A stretch of 64,000 bases of DNA from Enterococcus faecalis_A (lineage in GTDB: Bacteria; Bacillota; Bacilli; Lactobacillales; Enterococcaceae): positions 124,001 through 188,000 of the forward strand of contig JBPDWA010000006.1 of the NCBI GenBank assembly GCA_051295955.1, in the 5' to 3' direction. Position 1 is the first letter of the stretch, and each line of letters opens with the position of its first letter. Shown piece after piece: positions 7,880 to 16,899 of the stretch. The notes under the pieces were generated by a model. That model worked only from the letters and a program-made list of their open reading frames with translations. It searched no databases and had not been told where the DNA came from. A program made the translations under genes and the position numbers.

Positions 7880-9645
7880 AGGAAAGACAGCCGACTGTCA
7901 AAACAATTTGGCAAAGGGATCATTGGGTTCGACCCTTTTTAAAACAATATAAAAAAACGTTGTACGTAGCTTTGTTTTTGGGCTTTTTGACCTTTTTCAG
8001 TGCCGGAGCGTTAATGTTTACTTCCGGTTTTTTAATCAGTCGAGCGGCTGCTTTGCCGGAAAATATTTTACTGATTTACATTCCCATCGTGCTTACGCGC
8101 GCTTTTGGAATTGCCCGTCCTGTTTTTCGCTATATTGAACGGTTGACCAGTCATAACTGGGTGTTGAAAATGACTTCGGATTTGCGCTTAAAGTTGTACA
8201 ACGTCTTAGAAAAAGATGCGATTTTTTTCAAAAAAAATTATCGAACAGGTGATATTTTAGGGTTGTTGTCAGAAGATATCAACCATATTCAAAATCTCTA
8301 TTTACGAACGATTTTTCCGGCTGTGATTGCGTGGCTTCTTTCTATTTTTCTAGTTTTAGCACTCGGTTGCTTTTCCTGGTGGTTTGCCTTATGCATGCTC
8401 GTGCTATTAGGTGTCGTTGTTTTACTATTGCCGTTGGTTTCAGTACTGGTGAACGGCGCCCGCCAAGAAAAGCATAAAGTTGCTAAAAATGGACTTTATC
8501 AAACATTAACCGATAATATTCTTGGTGTATCAGATTGGGTTTTCAGCCAAAGAGGCCAAGAATTTGTGCAGCGTTATGAAAAAGAAGAAGCAAATGTCCG
8601 TCAGCTGGATGAACAAATGAAACGCTTCAATCGTTTTCGAGATTTATTGTTGCAACTGATGTTTGGAGTTATAGCCATCGCAGTTTTAGCTTGGGCCAGC
8701 AGTCGTTTTCCCGGAGTCCACGGCGGAGCTGCTAATTGGATCGCTGCTTTTGTGTTAACGGTTTTTCCGTTAATCGATGCTTTTGCACCTTTACCTAGTG
8801 CGGCTCAAGAAACGACAATTTATAAAGATTCTATCCGTCGATTGAATGAGTTGCCGGAAGTGACAATAAATACTGAATCACCAATGTCGATTGATCCAAC
8901 AAATACTGCTTTAGTAATCAAGGAGCTTTCTTTTGCTTATGAGCATCAAACAAAACCGGTCTTAGAGCAATTGACTTTGACGATCCCGGCTCAACAAAAA
9001 TTGGCTATTTTAGGCCGCAGCGGTTCGGGGAAAAGTACGTTAGCTTCATTAATTCGCGGTGATTTACTACCAAGTACTGGTGATATTTTGTTAGGTGATG
9101 TGCCAACTCATCAGTTTGGTGAAAGGATAACAGAATATATCGGTGTTATGCATCAAAGCCCGTATCTATTTAGAACCACTATTTTGAACAATATCCGAAT
9201 TGGTAATGAAGCAGCTAGTGAAGCGGAAGTTTGGGCTGTTCTGAAAAAAGTTGGATTGGAAGAGATGGTCAGACAATTACCGGCTGGACTGGTGACGATG
9301 GTGGATGAGGCCGGCTTGCGGTTTTCTGGTGGTGAACGCCATCGCTTGGCGTTAGCGCGGATTTTGTTGCAAGATACGCCGATCGTCTTATTAGATGAAC
9401 CGACTACCGGACTTGATCCGATTACGGAACAACAGCTTTTGGAAACCTTTTTTGAGACACTTCAAGACAAAACAATTATTTGGATTACCCATCATTTACA
9501 AGGTGTTAGCTTGATGGATCAAGTAGTATTTATAGAAGACGGTCGCTTAGAAATGAGCGGTACGCCGGCGGAATTATTGGCTACCAATACTCACTATCAA
9601 AAATTATACCGGATCGATCGGGGAACCAGTGCTTTTGAACAATAA
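7876..9645 (+). CDS. cydC: CydC-type ABC exporter subunit for bd oxidase assembly (cydD in the Gram-positive cydABCD naming)
   Basis: A 589-aa ABC exporter half, partner of the preceding gene. The membrane domain opens with the CydC-like stretch GALMFTSGFLISRAA. The ATPase domain shows Walker A GRSGSGKST, signature FSGGERHR and Walker B IVLLDEPTTGLD, then an H-loop His in WITHHLQG. The GTG start overlaps the stop of the upstream gene (GTGA) with GAGAGGAG just before it. It is the last cyd gene; a bidirectional terminator at 9713-9740 follows. Confidence 0.88.
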   Translation: MKERQPTVKTIWQRDHWVRPFLKQYKKTLYVALFLGFLTFFSAGALMFTSGFLISRAAALPENILLIYIPIVLTRAFGIARPVFRYIERLTSHNWVLKMTSDLRLKLYNVLEKDAIFFKKNYRTGDILGLLSEDINHIQNLYLRTIFPAVIAWLLSIFLVLALGCFSWWFALCMLVLLGVVVLLLPLVSVLVNGARQEKHKVAKNGLYQTLTDNILGVSDWVFSQRGQEFVQRYEKEEANVRQLDEQMKRFNRFRDLLLQLMFGVIAIAVLAWASSRFPGVHGGAANWIAAFVLTVFPLIDAFAPLPSAAQETTIYKDSIRRLNELPEVTINTESPMSIDPTNTALVIKELSFAYEHQTKPVLEQLTLTIPAQQKLAILGRSGSGKSTLASLIRGDLLPSTGDILLGDVPTHQFGERITEYIGVMHQSPYLFRTTILNNIRIGNEAASEAEVWAVLKKVGLEEMVRQLPAGLVTMVDEAGLRFSGGERHRLALARILLQDTPIVLLDEPTTGLDPITEQQLLETFFETLQDKTIIWITHHLQGVSLMDQVVFIEDGRLEMSGTPAELLATNTHYQKLYRIDRGTSAFEQ

Positions 9646-9712
9646 AAGTCATCAGTCTTTGTTGTTAGAAAATAAGACTATTCTTTCCTTTGGCTAGTGA
9701 ACACATTATAAA

Positions 9713-9740
9713 AAAACCGGCACAAGTAGCTGCCGGTTTT
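9713..9740. terminator. Bidirectional terminator between the cyd operon and the prenyl synthase gene
   Basis: AAAACCGGCA (9713-9722) and TGCCGGTTTT (9731-9740) form a perfect 10-bp stem with flanking A and T tracts, so it can serve both converging genes. Confidence 0.9.
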
Positions 9741-9769
9741 CAATGATTGGTACTTTTACTTTAAACTGT

Positions 9770-10750
9770 TTAAAATGAACGATGTAATAAGAGCTTTGTC
9801 AAGGACAGCAACGTCAGTTTTGCTTGGCCAGCGGGCAATTGTTGAATATCATCGATGGCTTTATTGGTTACTTTTTTTGCGAAAGCTTGCGCTTCTTTGA
9901 TCCCATGATGTTCATGGACAAGAGCTGCGACCGTTGTGGCTTCTTCTAGTGATAGTTTTTTTCCTTTATCCAAATATAGGCTAAAACTCGTCGGCGCATG
10001 TCGATACGCAAAAAGTAACGGTAAGGTGTAGACACCTTGAGCTAAGTCTTCCAGGGCTGGTTTCTTTAAAGTCTTTGCATCGGCAGTATAGTCTAAAATA
10101 TCATCATAAACTTGAAAGGCAATGCCGATATGCCGTCCAATACGTTTGGCTAAGCGTTGAATTTCTGGGGCGCTTTTTCCAAAATGAGCGCCTTCTAAAC
10201 AACTGAGGGAAAAAAGTTCAGCTGTTTTGCCTTCAATATTACGTAAATAGTCTAGAACTGACATTTTCCGATCAAAACGGTGGCTCATTTGATCCAATTC
10301 GCCCAGCAACAAGCGTTTCATGCTGCGGGCATTAATTTGCATAAAATGAGAGCCATTCATAGCTTCGGCAATCAAACTGAAAAAATCAGTGAAAAGTAAA
10401 TCGCCAGTATAAACAGCGACATCTTTGCCGTATTGTGCTTGAATGGTAATTGCGTTGCGTCGTAGAGGAGAATCATCAATAATGTCATCGTGAATTAACG
10501 TGGCCATATGTAATATTTCCAATGAAGCCGCAATTTTAACGAGTTGTTGCCTATCTTGTTGTTTTTTATCTCCCAGTTGGGCAAATAGAAAAAAGAATGC
10601 CGGGCGTAAAAGCTTGCCGCCGGAGTGAGCTAAAGTAACCAAGGCTTTTTCAATATCTTGATTGCGAGTGTGCAACCTTTGTTCAATCAGGTCACAAGTT
10701 TCCGTTAGTGAATGTTCTAAGTCAGGAAACGATTTCCAAAAAGTGTTCAT
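9770..10750 (-). CDS. Polyprenyl diphosphate synthase (heptaprenyl/nonaprenyl type)
   Basis: A 326-aa trans-isoprenyl diphosphate synthase that should build the long side chain of demethylmenaquinone. Seen: GGKLLRPAFFFL, the first Asp-rich motif in LIHDDIIDDSPLRR, the second in VYDDILDYT, and KTAELFSLS. The spacing before the first DDxxD, with small residues, fits a long-chain rather than a C15/C20 enzyme, but the exact chain length cannot be read. The start at 10750 has AAAGGAAC upstream. It is divergent from menA across a 121-bp gap, and converges with the cyd operon. Neighbouring MenA would use its product. Confidence 0.88.
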   Translation of the reverse strand: MNTFWKSFPDLEHSLTETCDLIEQRLHTRNQDIEKALVTLAHSGGKLLRPAFFFLFAQLGDKKQQDRQQLVKIAASLEILHMATLIHDDIIDDSPLRRNAITIQAQYGKDVAVYTGDLLFTDFFSLIAEAMNGSHFMQINARSMKRLLLGELDQMSHRFDRKMSVLDYLRNIEGKTAELFSLSCLEGAHFGKSAPEIQRLAKRIGRHIGIAFQVYDDILDYTADAKTLKKPALEDLAQGVYTLPLLFAYRHAPTSFSLYLDKGKKLSLEEATTVAALVHEHHGIKEAQAFAKKVTNKAIDDIQQLPAGQAKLTLLSLTKLLLHRSF

Positions 10751-10871
10751 AAAAATCCTACGTTCCTTTCAAAATGCATCATACTACTAATTGTATACGA
10801 AGTGACGTCAGAAATACAGTAATTAAGATTTAAAAATAATTAGAAATCTAAAAAAGTAGCGGAGGGATAAT

Positions 10872-11777
10872 TTGAGTTTAGCTGTTTTTTTTGAATTAGT
10901 AGAATTAAAAGCCAAAACTGCCAGCGTGCTACCTTTTTTATTGGGAATTTGTTTTAGCTGGTATCATTACGGGCGATTACACGTTGGGTATGTACTGATT
11001 TTTTTCGTCGCCATGTTTATTTTTAATATGGCTGTTGATGTTTTGGATAACTATAATGACTACCATCATGCGACCCATGGGCATGACTATAAAGAAAAGA
11101 CCAATATTATTGGTCGAGAACAGTTATCATTGACGCTGATTCGTCAAATGATTCTATGGATGGTCGTTATTTCTGCAATGATGGGCATTGCTTTATCAGC
11201 AGTTGTTGGCTGGCCTTTGTTGTTTATGGGTTTGTATTGTTATTTGATTGGTATTTTTTATTCATCAGGACCTAAGCCTTTATCTAGCTTACCTTTAGGA
11301 GAAGTTTTTTCAGGTTTGACGATGGGATTTATGATTTCCTTAATTTGTGTGTATATCAATGCGTATGAAGTATTTCAGTGGTCAGCTACCAATCTTTGGC
11401 ACATTTTTTTAGTTGCCTTACCTAATACGTGTTTGATTGCTAATCTAATGTTGGCAAATAACATTTGCGATCTAGAAGAAGATGAAAAAAATAAACGTTA
11501 TACCTTGGTTCACTACCTAGGCAAAGCAAGTTCTTTGAAATTATTTGTCTGTTTAAATACAATAGCAATAGCAGCGATTTTGTTAGCGGTCGCTTTAAAG
11601 CTAACACCGCCAACGATGTTGTTGATACTTTTTGTTTGTCCGTTTGTCTGGAAGCAAACACAACTTTTTTTAAGAGAACAAGTAAAAAACAAAACATTTA
11701 TTTGCGCGGTGAAGATTTTAGCTGTCAGCGCAACTGCCCAAGTAGTATTATTCGCTAGCGGCTTATGGTGGCAGTAA
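10872..11777 (+). CDS. menA: 1,4-dihydroxy-2-naphthoate polyprenyltransferase (MenA, UbiA family)
   Basis: A 301-aa polytopic membrane protein that joins a polyprenyl chain to dihydroxynaphthoate to give demethylmenaquinone. Seen: the UbiA-type metal-binding motif NMAVDVLDNYNDY near residues 53-65 and a second Asp-rich loop, LANNICDLEEDEKN; about eight hydrophobic helices. The TTG start at 10872 has GGAGGG 5 bp upstream. The stop lies 26 bp before the ndh start, so both genes form one unit. The other men genes are not in the window. Confidence 0.87.
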   Translation: MSLAVFFELVELKAKTASVLPFLLGICFSWYHYGRLHVGYVLIFFVAMFIFNMAVDVLDNYNDYHHATHGHDYKEKTNIIGREQLSLTLIRQMILWMVVISAMMGIALSAVVGWPLLFMGLYCYLIGIFYSSGPKPLSSLPLGEVFSGLTMGFMISLICVYINAYEVFQWSATNLWHIFLVALPNTCLIANLMLANNICDLEEDEKNKRYTLVHYLGKASSLKLFVCLNTIAIAAILLAVALKLTPPTMLLILFVCPFVWKQTQLFLREQVKNKTFICAVKILAVSATAQVVLFASGLWWQ

Positions 11778-11803
11778 TTTTTAAGGAGTGGAAGGGAAGT
11801 AAA

Positions 11804-13015
11804 ATGAGCAAGCAACAAGTAGTTATTTTAGGGGCGGGCTATGCCGGCCTAAAAACGTTACGGGAGTTACAAAAAGGTAACCAAGAAATTGAAATCACCT
11901 TGGTGGATCGTAACTCTTATCATTATGAAGCAACTGATTTACATGAAGTAGCAACCGGAACACAACCTGCTACAAAGATCTGCTATAATATTTCAGATGT
12001 AGTAGATAAGAAACTGACGAATTTTATCCAGGGTACCGTAGAAAAAATTGATTCAGCGTCCCAAAAAGTATATTTAGCTAATGGCCAAACGATTGCTTAT
12101 GATTATCTAGTGGTAGCACTGGGATTTGAATCAGAATCTTTCGGCATTCCCGGCGTTCAAGAATACGCCTTACAAATGGTGGATGTGAAAACAGCAGAAA
12201 ATATTCATGAACACATTCAAGCACAAATGCGCCAATATAAAGAAACTAAAAACGAGGCTTATTTAAAAATTGTTGTTTGTGGTGCCGGCTTTACTGGCAT
12301 TGAACTTTTAGGCGCATTAGTGGAAAACAAAACAAAATTTGCCCAATTGGCTGGTGTCACCGCTGATAAAATCCAACTTTACTGCGTAGAAGCAGTTACT
12401 CGTTTACTACCGATGTTCAGTGAAAAATTAGCGGATTACGGTGTGCAATTATTGAAAGATTGGCAAATTCATTTATTATTAGGCAAGCCAATTAAAGAAA
12501 TCAAACCAGATACAGTTATTTATCAATCCAATGAAGCTGGCGATTTAGCTGAGCTTTCTGCTAAAACAATTATTTGGACAACTGGTGTTAGCGGGAGCCA
12601 CGTGGTAGGTGACTCCGGTTTTGAAGCGCGTCGAGGACGGGTGATGGTTCAACCGGATTTAACAGATCCTCATCATAACAATGTGTATATCATCGGTGAC
12701 TGTTCTGCAGTTATGGATCAAACGACGAATCGGCCTTATCCAACGACTGCACAAATTGCGCTAAAGATGGGCGCTCATGCGGCTAAAAATATTCAAGCTC
12801 AAATGAAAGGTGAAGCAACTAAACCTTTCCGCTTCCAATCACAAGGATCTGTCTGCTCAGTCGGCAATACTCATGCACTAGGCGTTGTTGGTAAAGCCGA
12901 AATTAAAGGCTATCCAGCTTCCCTTATGAAAAAGATGATCATGAATAAATCCTTATTTGAAACCGGCGGCGTTAAAGAAATGATGGCTAAGGGTCGCTTT
13001 GATTTGTACCATTAA
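11804..13015 (+). CDS. ndh: Type II NADH dehydrogenase (NDH-2)
   Basis: A 403-aa FAD-dependent, non-proton-pumping NADH:quinone oxidoreductase bound peripherally to the membrane. Seen: the N-terminal FAD Rossmann motif VVILGAGYAGLKTL, the NADH-binding motif VVCGAGFTGIELLG near residue 160, IIWTTGV and the FAD-contacting NVYIIGDCSAV. The ATG at 11804 is chosen because GAAGGGAAG precedes it and the Rossmann fold starts at once; an upstream in-frame ATG at 11765 lies inside menA. With MenA and the bd oxidase it completes an NADH-to-oxygen chain. Confidence 0.9.
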   Translation: MSKQQVVILGAGYAGLKTLRELQKGNQEIEITLVDRNSYHYEATDLHEVATGTQPATKICYNISDVVDKKLTNFIQGTVEKIDSASQKVYLANGQTIAYDYLVVALGFESESFGIPGVQEYALQMVDVKTAENIHEHIQAQMRQYKETKNEAYLKIVVCGAGFTGIELLGALVENKTKFAQLAGVTADKIQLYCVEAVTRLLPMFSEKLADYGVQLLKDWQIHLLLGKPIKEIKPDTVIYQSNEAGDLAELSAKTIIWTTGVSGSHVVGDSGFEARRGRVMVQPDLTDPHHNNVYIIGDCSAVMDQTTNRPYPTTAQIALKMGAHAAKNIQAQMKGEATKPFRFQSQGSVCSVGNTHALGVVGKAEIKGYPASLMKKMIMNKSLFETGGVKEMMAKGRFDLYH

Positions 13016-13324
13016 GAAAACGGTTGGAATCAAAGGCGAGGTCTGGTTCTACCAATGAAGAGCTACAAGTGGTTGGAACTTAAGTAGCTAACAAAGGAAT
13101 ATGTTAAACGGACTAGCAAAGATTTGTTTATTATTTGCATTTTTTTATAAGTTTTCCATGAACGTTGCCTCTTCGCTTTGCTAAGTTTGAAAAAAGCAAA
13201 TTAGCAATAAAAACCTCCTTCGTCGTCAGGAACAAGACGGATGTGGGGAACGGTTGCTGTCCTTTTGCTTTGCGGCTTTTACTATTAAGTAGGTCAAAGA
13301 ATGTAGACTGAATATGGCTTTATA

Positions 13325-13370
13325 AAAATAGAGGGAAGATTCTTCAACAGTTGAGTCTTCCCTCTATTTT
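13325..13370 (+). terminator. Strong terminator upstream of ftsK
   Basis: AAAATAGAGGGAAGA..TC and GA..TCTTCCCTCTATTTT form a stem of about 17 bp around a 10-nt loop with flanking A and T tracts, so it may work in both directions. Confidence 0.88.
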
Positions 13371-13444
13371 GGTTCTGGATAGTTACTGGTTAATGAAAAA
13401 TCTTTAATTTTTCCATCAATTGATAGTAAAAACAAGTGGGGCAC

Positions 13445-13473
13445 TTTTGTTCGATTCTATTTTTATGTATAAT
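13445..13473 (+). promoter_or_regulatory. Promoter of ftsK
   Basis: A perfect TATAAT at 13468-13473, preceded by TG, lies 26 bp before the ftsK start. The -35 (TTTTGT at 13445-13450, 17-bp spacer) is weak. Confidence 0.5.
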
Positions 13474-13499
13474 AGAAGAGATGGAAAGAGGGAAGGTAA

Positions 13500-15914
13500 A
13501 TGGCACAAAAAAGAGCAACAAAAAATACAAATCGCTCCAAAAAACGAAAAACCAAAAAACAGCAACAACAACAAGAACGATTGAATTTTATTTTAATTGG
13601 CTTATTCTTTATTTTATTTGGCTTATTTGGTTTGTTAAAATTAGGCTTTTTAGGAACCCTATTGGCTAATGGCTTACGAGTAGCGATCGGCAATACATTT
13701 CCTGTAGCCGCTATTTTATTAATGCTTTATGGTTTCTGCGTGATGATTTATGGCAGAGACTTTCCTATAAAAAAACATCGGTTTATTTACGGCATGTTCT
13801 TTTGTTATCTGGGAGTTTTATTGTTTATGCATGCGTCTATGTTCCGCAACGTCAGCACTGGACATCCGAATATTTTAGGGAATACCTGGGAGTTTTTAAA
13901 GGCTGATTTAATGAATAATCAAGTCACCCAAAACGTTGGTGGCGGTCTGGTCGGCGCTTTGTTATACCAAGGGACTTTCTTTTTATTGGCGCAGCCAGGC
14001 AGTTACTTAATTGCTTTATTGTTGATTTTACTAGGATTGTTTTTAATGAGTATGTTGGATTTTCAACAAGTCATTAATGGACTTCAGTCAGTTCAAGAAC
14101 GAATTGGCGTTGCATTTGAACGGAATCAGGCACGTCAGGAAGAAAAAGAAGCACAACGTTCAGCCAAAAAAGCTGAGAAACAAGCACAACGTCAAGCAAA
14201 GTTAGAAGCACAAGCTCAGCAAAAAATGCACAATGAGGTGCGTAGTGAAACACCAGGGGAACGCTTGGCAAAAGAAGCTTTTCAGGAGACACAACCAGTA
14301 TCTGAGACATTTGAACCTGAACAGTTAAGTTTCGTTCAAATTGACTCTTTTCAACAAAATCAGCCAACTGCCAACACTGTAGCCGCTCAAAAGCTCAGCG
14401 AATCGGAACTGTCTGATCAAGATGAAAATGGCGAATTGGAATTTGAAATTTCAGAAGAAGCAGAAGATCGCGACTATCAGCTACCGCCGTCTTCTTTATT
14501 AGATACAGTTCCAGCCACTGACCAAAGCGGGGAGTACCAAAAGATCGAAAAAAATATTGCTGTACTGGAAAAAACCTTCCAAAGTTTTGGCGTTGATGCT
14601 AAAGTAGTTAAAGCCAGCTTAGGGCCGGCTGTTACAAAGTTTGAAATTCAACCGGCAGTAGGTGTCAAAGTTAGTAAAATCGTCAATTTAACAGATGATA
14701 TTGCCCTTGCGCTCGCTGCTAAAGATATTCGAATGGAAGCACCGATTCCCGGGAAATCTCTTATCGGAATTGAAGTTCCTAATAGTGCTGTCAGCACAGT
14801 TTCATTCAGAGATATCATTGAAGCTCAGCCTAATCATCCAGATAAGCTTTTGGAAGTTCCTTTAGGTCGTGATATTTCCGGCATGGTTCAAACAGCCGAT
14901 TTGACGAAAATGCCCCATCTATTAATTGCCGGTTCTACTGGTAGTGGGAAATCAGTGGCGATCAATGGAATCATCACCAGTATTTTAATGCAAGCGAAAC
15001 CTCATGAAGTGAAGCTGATGATGATCGACCCTAAAATGGTTGAGTTGAATGTCTATAATGGAATTCCTCACTTGTTAACGCCGGTGGTTACAAATCCTCG
15101 TAAAGCAGCCCAAGCGTTGCAAAAAGTCGTTCAGGAGATGGAACTGCGCTATGAGAAGTTTGCTGCTACGGGAGTGCGTAATATTACCGGTTATAATGAG
15201 CTGGTTATGCATAGAAACGCCGAAACAGGTGAAAATCATCCGATCTTACCGTTTATTGTCGTTATTGTTGATGAATTGGCTGACTTGATGATGGTAGCCA
15301 GTAATGAAGTAGAAGATGCCATCATTCGTTTAGCGCAAATGGCTCGAGCAGCCGGAATTCATATGATCTTAGCTACACAACGCCCAAGTGTTGATGTAAT
15401 CACTGGAATTATTAAGGCAAACGTTCCTTCAAGAATGGCTTTTGCTGTTTCAAGCGGTACCGATTCAAGAACAATTATCGACAGTAATGGAGCTGAAAAG
15501 CTGCTGGGACGAGGGGATATGCTCTTTCTACCAATGGGCGAAAACAAACCAATTCGCGTGCAAGGAGCGTTTATTTCCGATCAAGAAGTTGAACGAGTAG
15601 TGGCTTTTGTAACGGATCAACAAGGGGCTGACTATCAAGAAAGCATGATGCCAACAGACGAACCTGCCGGTACGAGTGCTGAAGCGCCACAAGATGAATT
15701 ATTTGAAGAAGCTAAAGCTTTGGTTATTGAAATGCAAACTGCAAGTATTTCGCTGTTACAAAGACGTTTTCGGATCGGTTATAATCGAGCAGCTCGTTTA
15801 GTTGATGAGTTGGAAGCTCACGGAGTTATTGGGCCTTCAGAAGGTAGCAAACCACGGAAAGTATTTATTGAACCCGAAAATGAAACAACAGATCATAATG
15901 GTGAAATAGAGTAA
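13500..15914 (+). CDS. ftsK: FtsK/SpoIIIE family DNA translocase
   Basis: An 804-aa septal DNA pump that moves chromosome ends out of the closing division septum. Layout: a basic, Gln-rich N-terminus; four membrane segments within residues ~25-185; a charged Glu/Gln-rich linker to ~340; a RecA-like motor with Walker A AGSTGSGKS near residue 478 and Walker B IVVIVDELADLMMVAS; and a C-terminal winged-helix gamma domain (ELFEEAKALVIE ... RRFRIGYNRAARLVDELE) that reads KOPS/SRS-type sites. ATG at 13500 follows GAGGGAAGG. It is a single-gene unit ending at the hairpin at 15928-15964. Length is typical for the family. Confidence 0.93.
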   Translation: MAQKRATKNTNRSKKRKTKKQQQQQERLNFILIGLFFILFGLFGLLKLGFLGTLLANGLRVAIGNTFPVAAILLMLYGFCVMIYGRDFPIKKHRFIYGMFFCYLGVLLFMHASMFRNVSTGHPNILGNTWEFLKADLMNNQVTQNVGGGLVGALLYQGTFFLLAQPGSYLIALLLILLGLFLMSMLDFQQVINGLQSVQERIGVAFERNQARQEEKEAQRSAKKAEKQAQRQAKLEAQAQQKMHNEVRSETPGERLAKEAFQETQPVSETFEPEQLSFVQIDSFQQNQPTANTVAAQKLSESELSDQDENGELEFEISEEAEDRDYQLPPSSLLDTVPATDQSGEYQKIEKNIAVLEKTFQSFGVDAKVVKASLGPAVTKFEIQPAVGVKVSKIVNLTDDIALALAAKDIRMEAPIPGKSLIGIEVPNSAVSTVSFRDIIEAQPNHPDKLLEVPLGRDISGMVQTADLTKMPHLLIAGSTGSGKSVAINGIITSILMQAKPHEVKLMMIDPKMVELNVYNGIPHLLTPVVTNPRKAAQALQKVVQEMELRYEKFAATGVRNITGYNELVMHRNAETGENHPILPFIVVIVDELADLMMVASNEVEDAIIRLAQMARAAGIHMILATQRPSVDVITGIIKANVPSRMAFAVSSGTDSRTIIDSNGAEKLLGRGDMLFLPMGENKPIRVQGAFISDQEVERVVAFVTDQQGADYQESMMPTDEPAGTSAEAPQDELFEEAKALVIEMQTASISLLQRRFRIGYNRAARLVDELEAHGVIGPSEGSKPRKVFIEPENETTDHNGEIE

Positions 15915-15927
15915 TTACAACCGAATA

Positions 15928-15964
15928 AAACAGCTGTCTACATATCCTATCAAGACAGCTGTTT
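15928..15964 (+). terminator. Hairpin after ftsK
   Basis: AAACAGCTGTCT (15928-15939) and AGACAGCTGTTT (15953-15964) are perfect 12-bp arms. The T-tract after it is poor (CCATTT). Confidence 0.75.
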
Positions 15965-16088
15965 CCATTTATTTGCCGAGATTGTATCGTAGGAAGGAAA
16001 GAAAATACAAGAAAGCGTTATAATTTTCCCTATAAATATAAAAGGTTCAGTGGTAAGATAGAGTTATCATAAACGAGGTGGGAAAGTT

Positions 16089-16790
16089 ATGAAAAGAAAA
16101 AGTGTGCTGTATTTGGACGTTGCAGAACAAATTAAAACCGGTATTTTAAGTGGCAAATACCCGGTAGGTACATTATTGCCAACCGAAAAAGAACTGGAAG
16201 CATATTTTAACGTCAGCAAAATCACGATTCGTAAAGCAATTGAATTATTGGCGGCAGAAGAACTAGTAGAGAAAAAAAGTGGCAAAGGAACAACGGTTTT
16301 AAGCAATTATCCATATAACCGAATTGCTAAAACTGGTCGCTTTACAGAATATTTAAATCAAACCGGTCAAAAGGTAACTAAACAAGTGATTGAGTTAAAA
16401 AATGTTCAATTAGAACCTACATCAGCCGTTGGTGCCTTAATGGGACCGCAAGTAGTGAAGTTGTCTCGTTTGTATCTGATTGACGATCAGCCCTATATAT
16501 ATTTTACGTACTACTTACCCTCAGTGATGGCGGATGTGAGTAAAGGCCAATTTGAAGAAGACGCACTGTATCGCTTAATGGATCAACACCAAATAGATAT
16601 TTACAAATTTCAAGACAGTTTCCAATCAGTTCCTTTAACGAAGACGGAACAAGAAATTTTGGCAACCAAAGCCTTATATGGGCTAAAAAGAATCCGTAAA
16701 TCCATCGGTTATGCTAATAAAATTGTCGAATATTCAGAAGCAATTTATAACACCGAACGCCAACCTTACGTCATTGAATATGAAGCATAA
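16089..16790 (+). CDS. GntR family regulator, HutC/UTRA type
   Basis: A 233-aa transcription factor. The N-terminal winged helix-turn-helix spans residues ~8-75 (KYPVGTLLPTEKELEAYF, NVSKITIRKAIELL). A UTRA effector-binding domain fills residues ~90-230 (GRFTEYLNQTGQKV ... LSRLYLIDDQPYIYFTYYL). Such proteins usually sense sugars or amino-acid derivatives and repress a neighbouring operon, but a strong terminator (16797-16838) isolates it from the ABC genes, so its target is not evident. ATG 16089 is preceded by GAGGTGGG. Confidence 0.88.
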   Translation: MKRKSVLYLDVAEQIKTGILSGKYPVGTLLPTEKELEAYFNVSKITIRKAIELLAAEELVEKKSGKGTTVLSNYPYNRIAKTGRFTEYLNQTGQKVTKQVIELKNVQLEPTSAVGALMGPQVVKLSRLYLIDDQPYIYFTYYLPSVMADVSKGQFEEDALYRLMDQHQIDIYKFQDSFQSVPLTKTEQEILATKALYGLKRIRKSIGYANKIVEYSEAIYNTERQPYVIEYEA

Positions 16791-16796
16791 ATACCT

Positions 16797-16838
16797 AACA
16801 AAGTACTTACATTAATGTAAGTACTTTGTTATTTTTTT
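16797..16838 (+). terminator. Perfect terminator after the GntR gene
   Basis: AACAAAGTACTTACAT and ATGTAAGTACTTTGTT form a near-continuous 16-bp stem followed by seven T residues. Confidence 0.95.
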
Positions 16839-16899
16839 CAATGGAGGAATTTTAGCGCTAGCTTTACACTAAAATGTGAAAAGAAAAGGAGTGAATGTA

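Larger units (their letters stand above)
13016..13499. other. 484-bp gene-free stretch between ndh and ftsK
   Basis: No credible gene. Hairpins are visible: AGCTAC (13061-13066) with GTAGCT (13084-13089), and TTGCTAA.TTTG (13178-13189) with CAAATTAGCAA (13197-13207). A strong terminator sits at 13325-13370 and the ftsK promoter at 13445-13473. The terminator is 310 bp beyond ndh, so this is a long 3' UTR or a separate small transcript. Confidence 0.5.
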
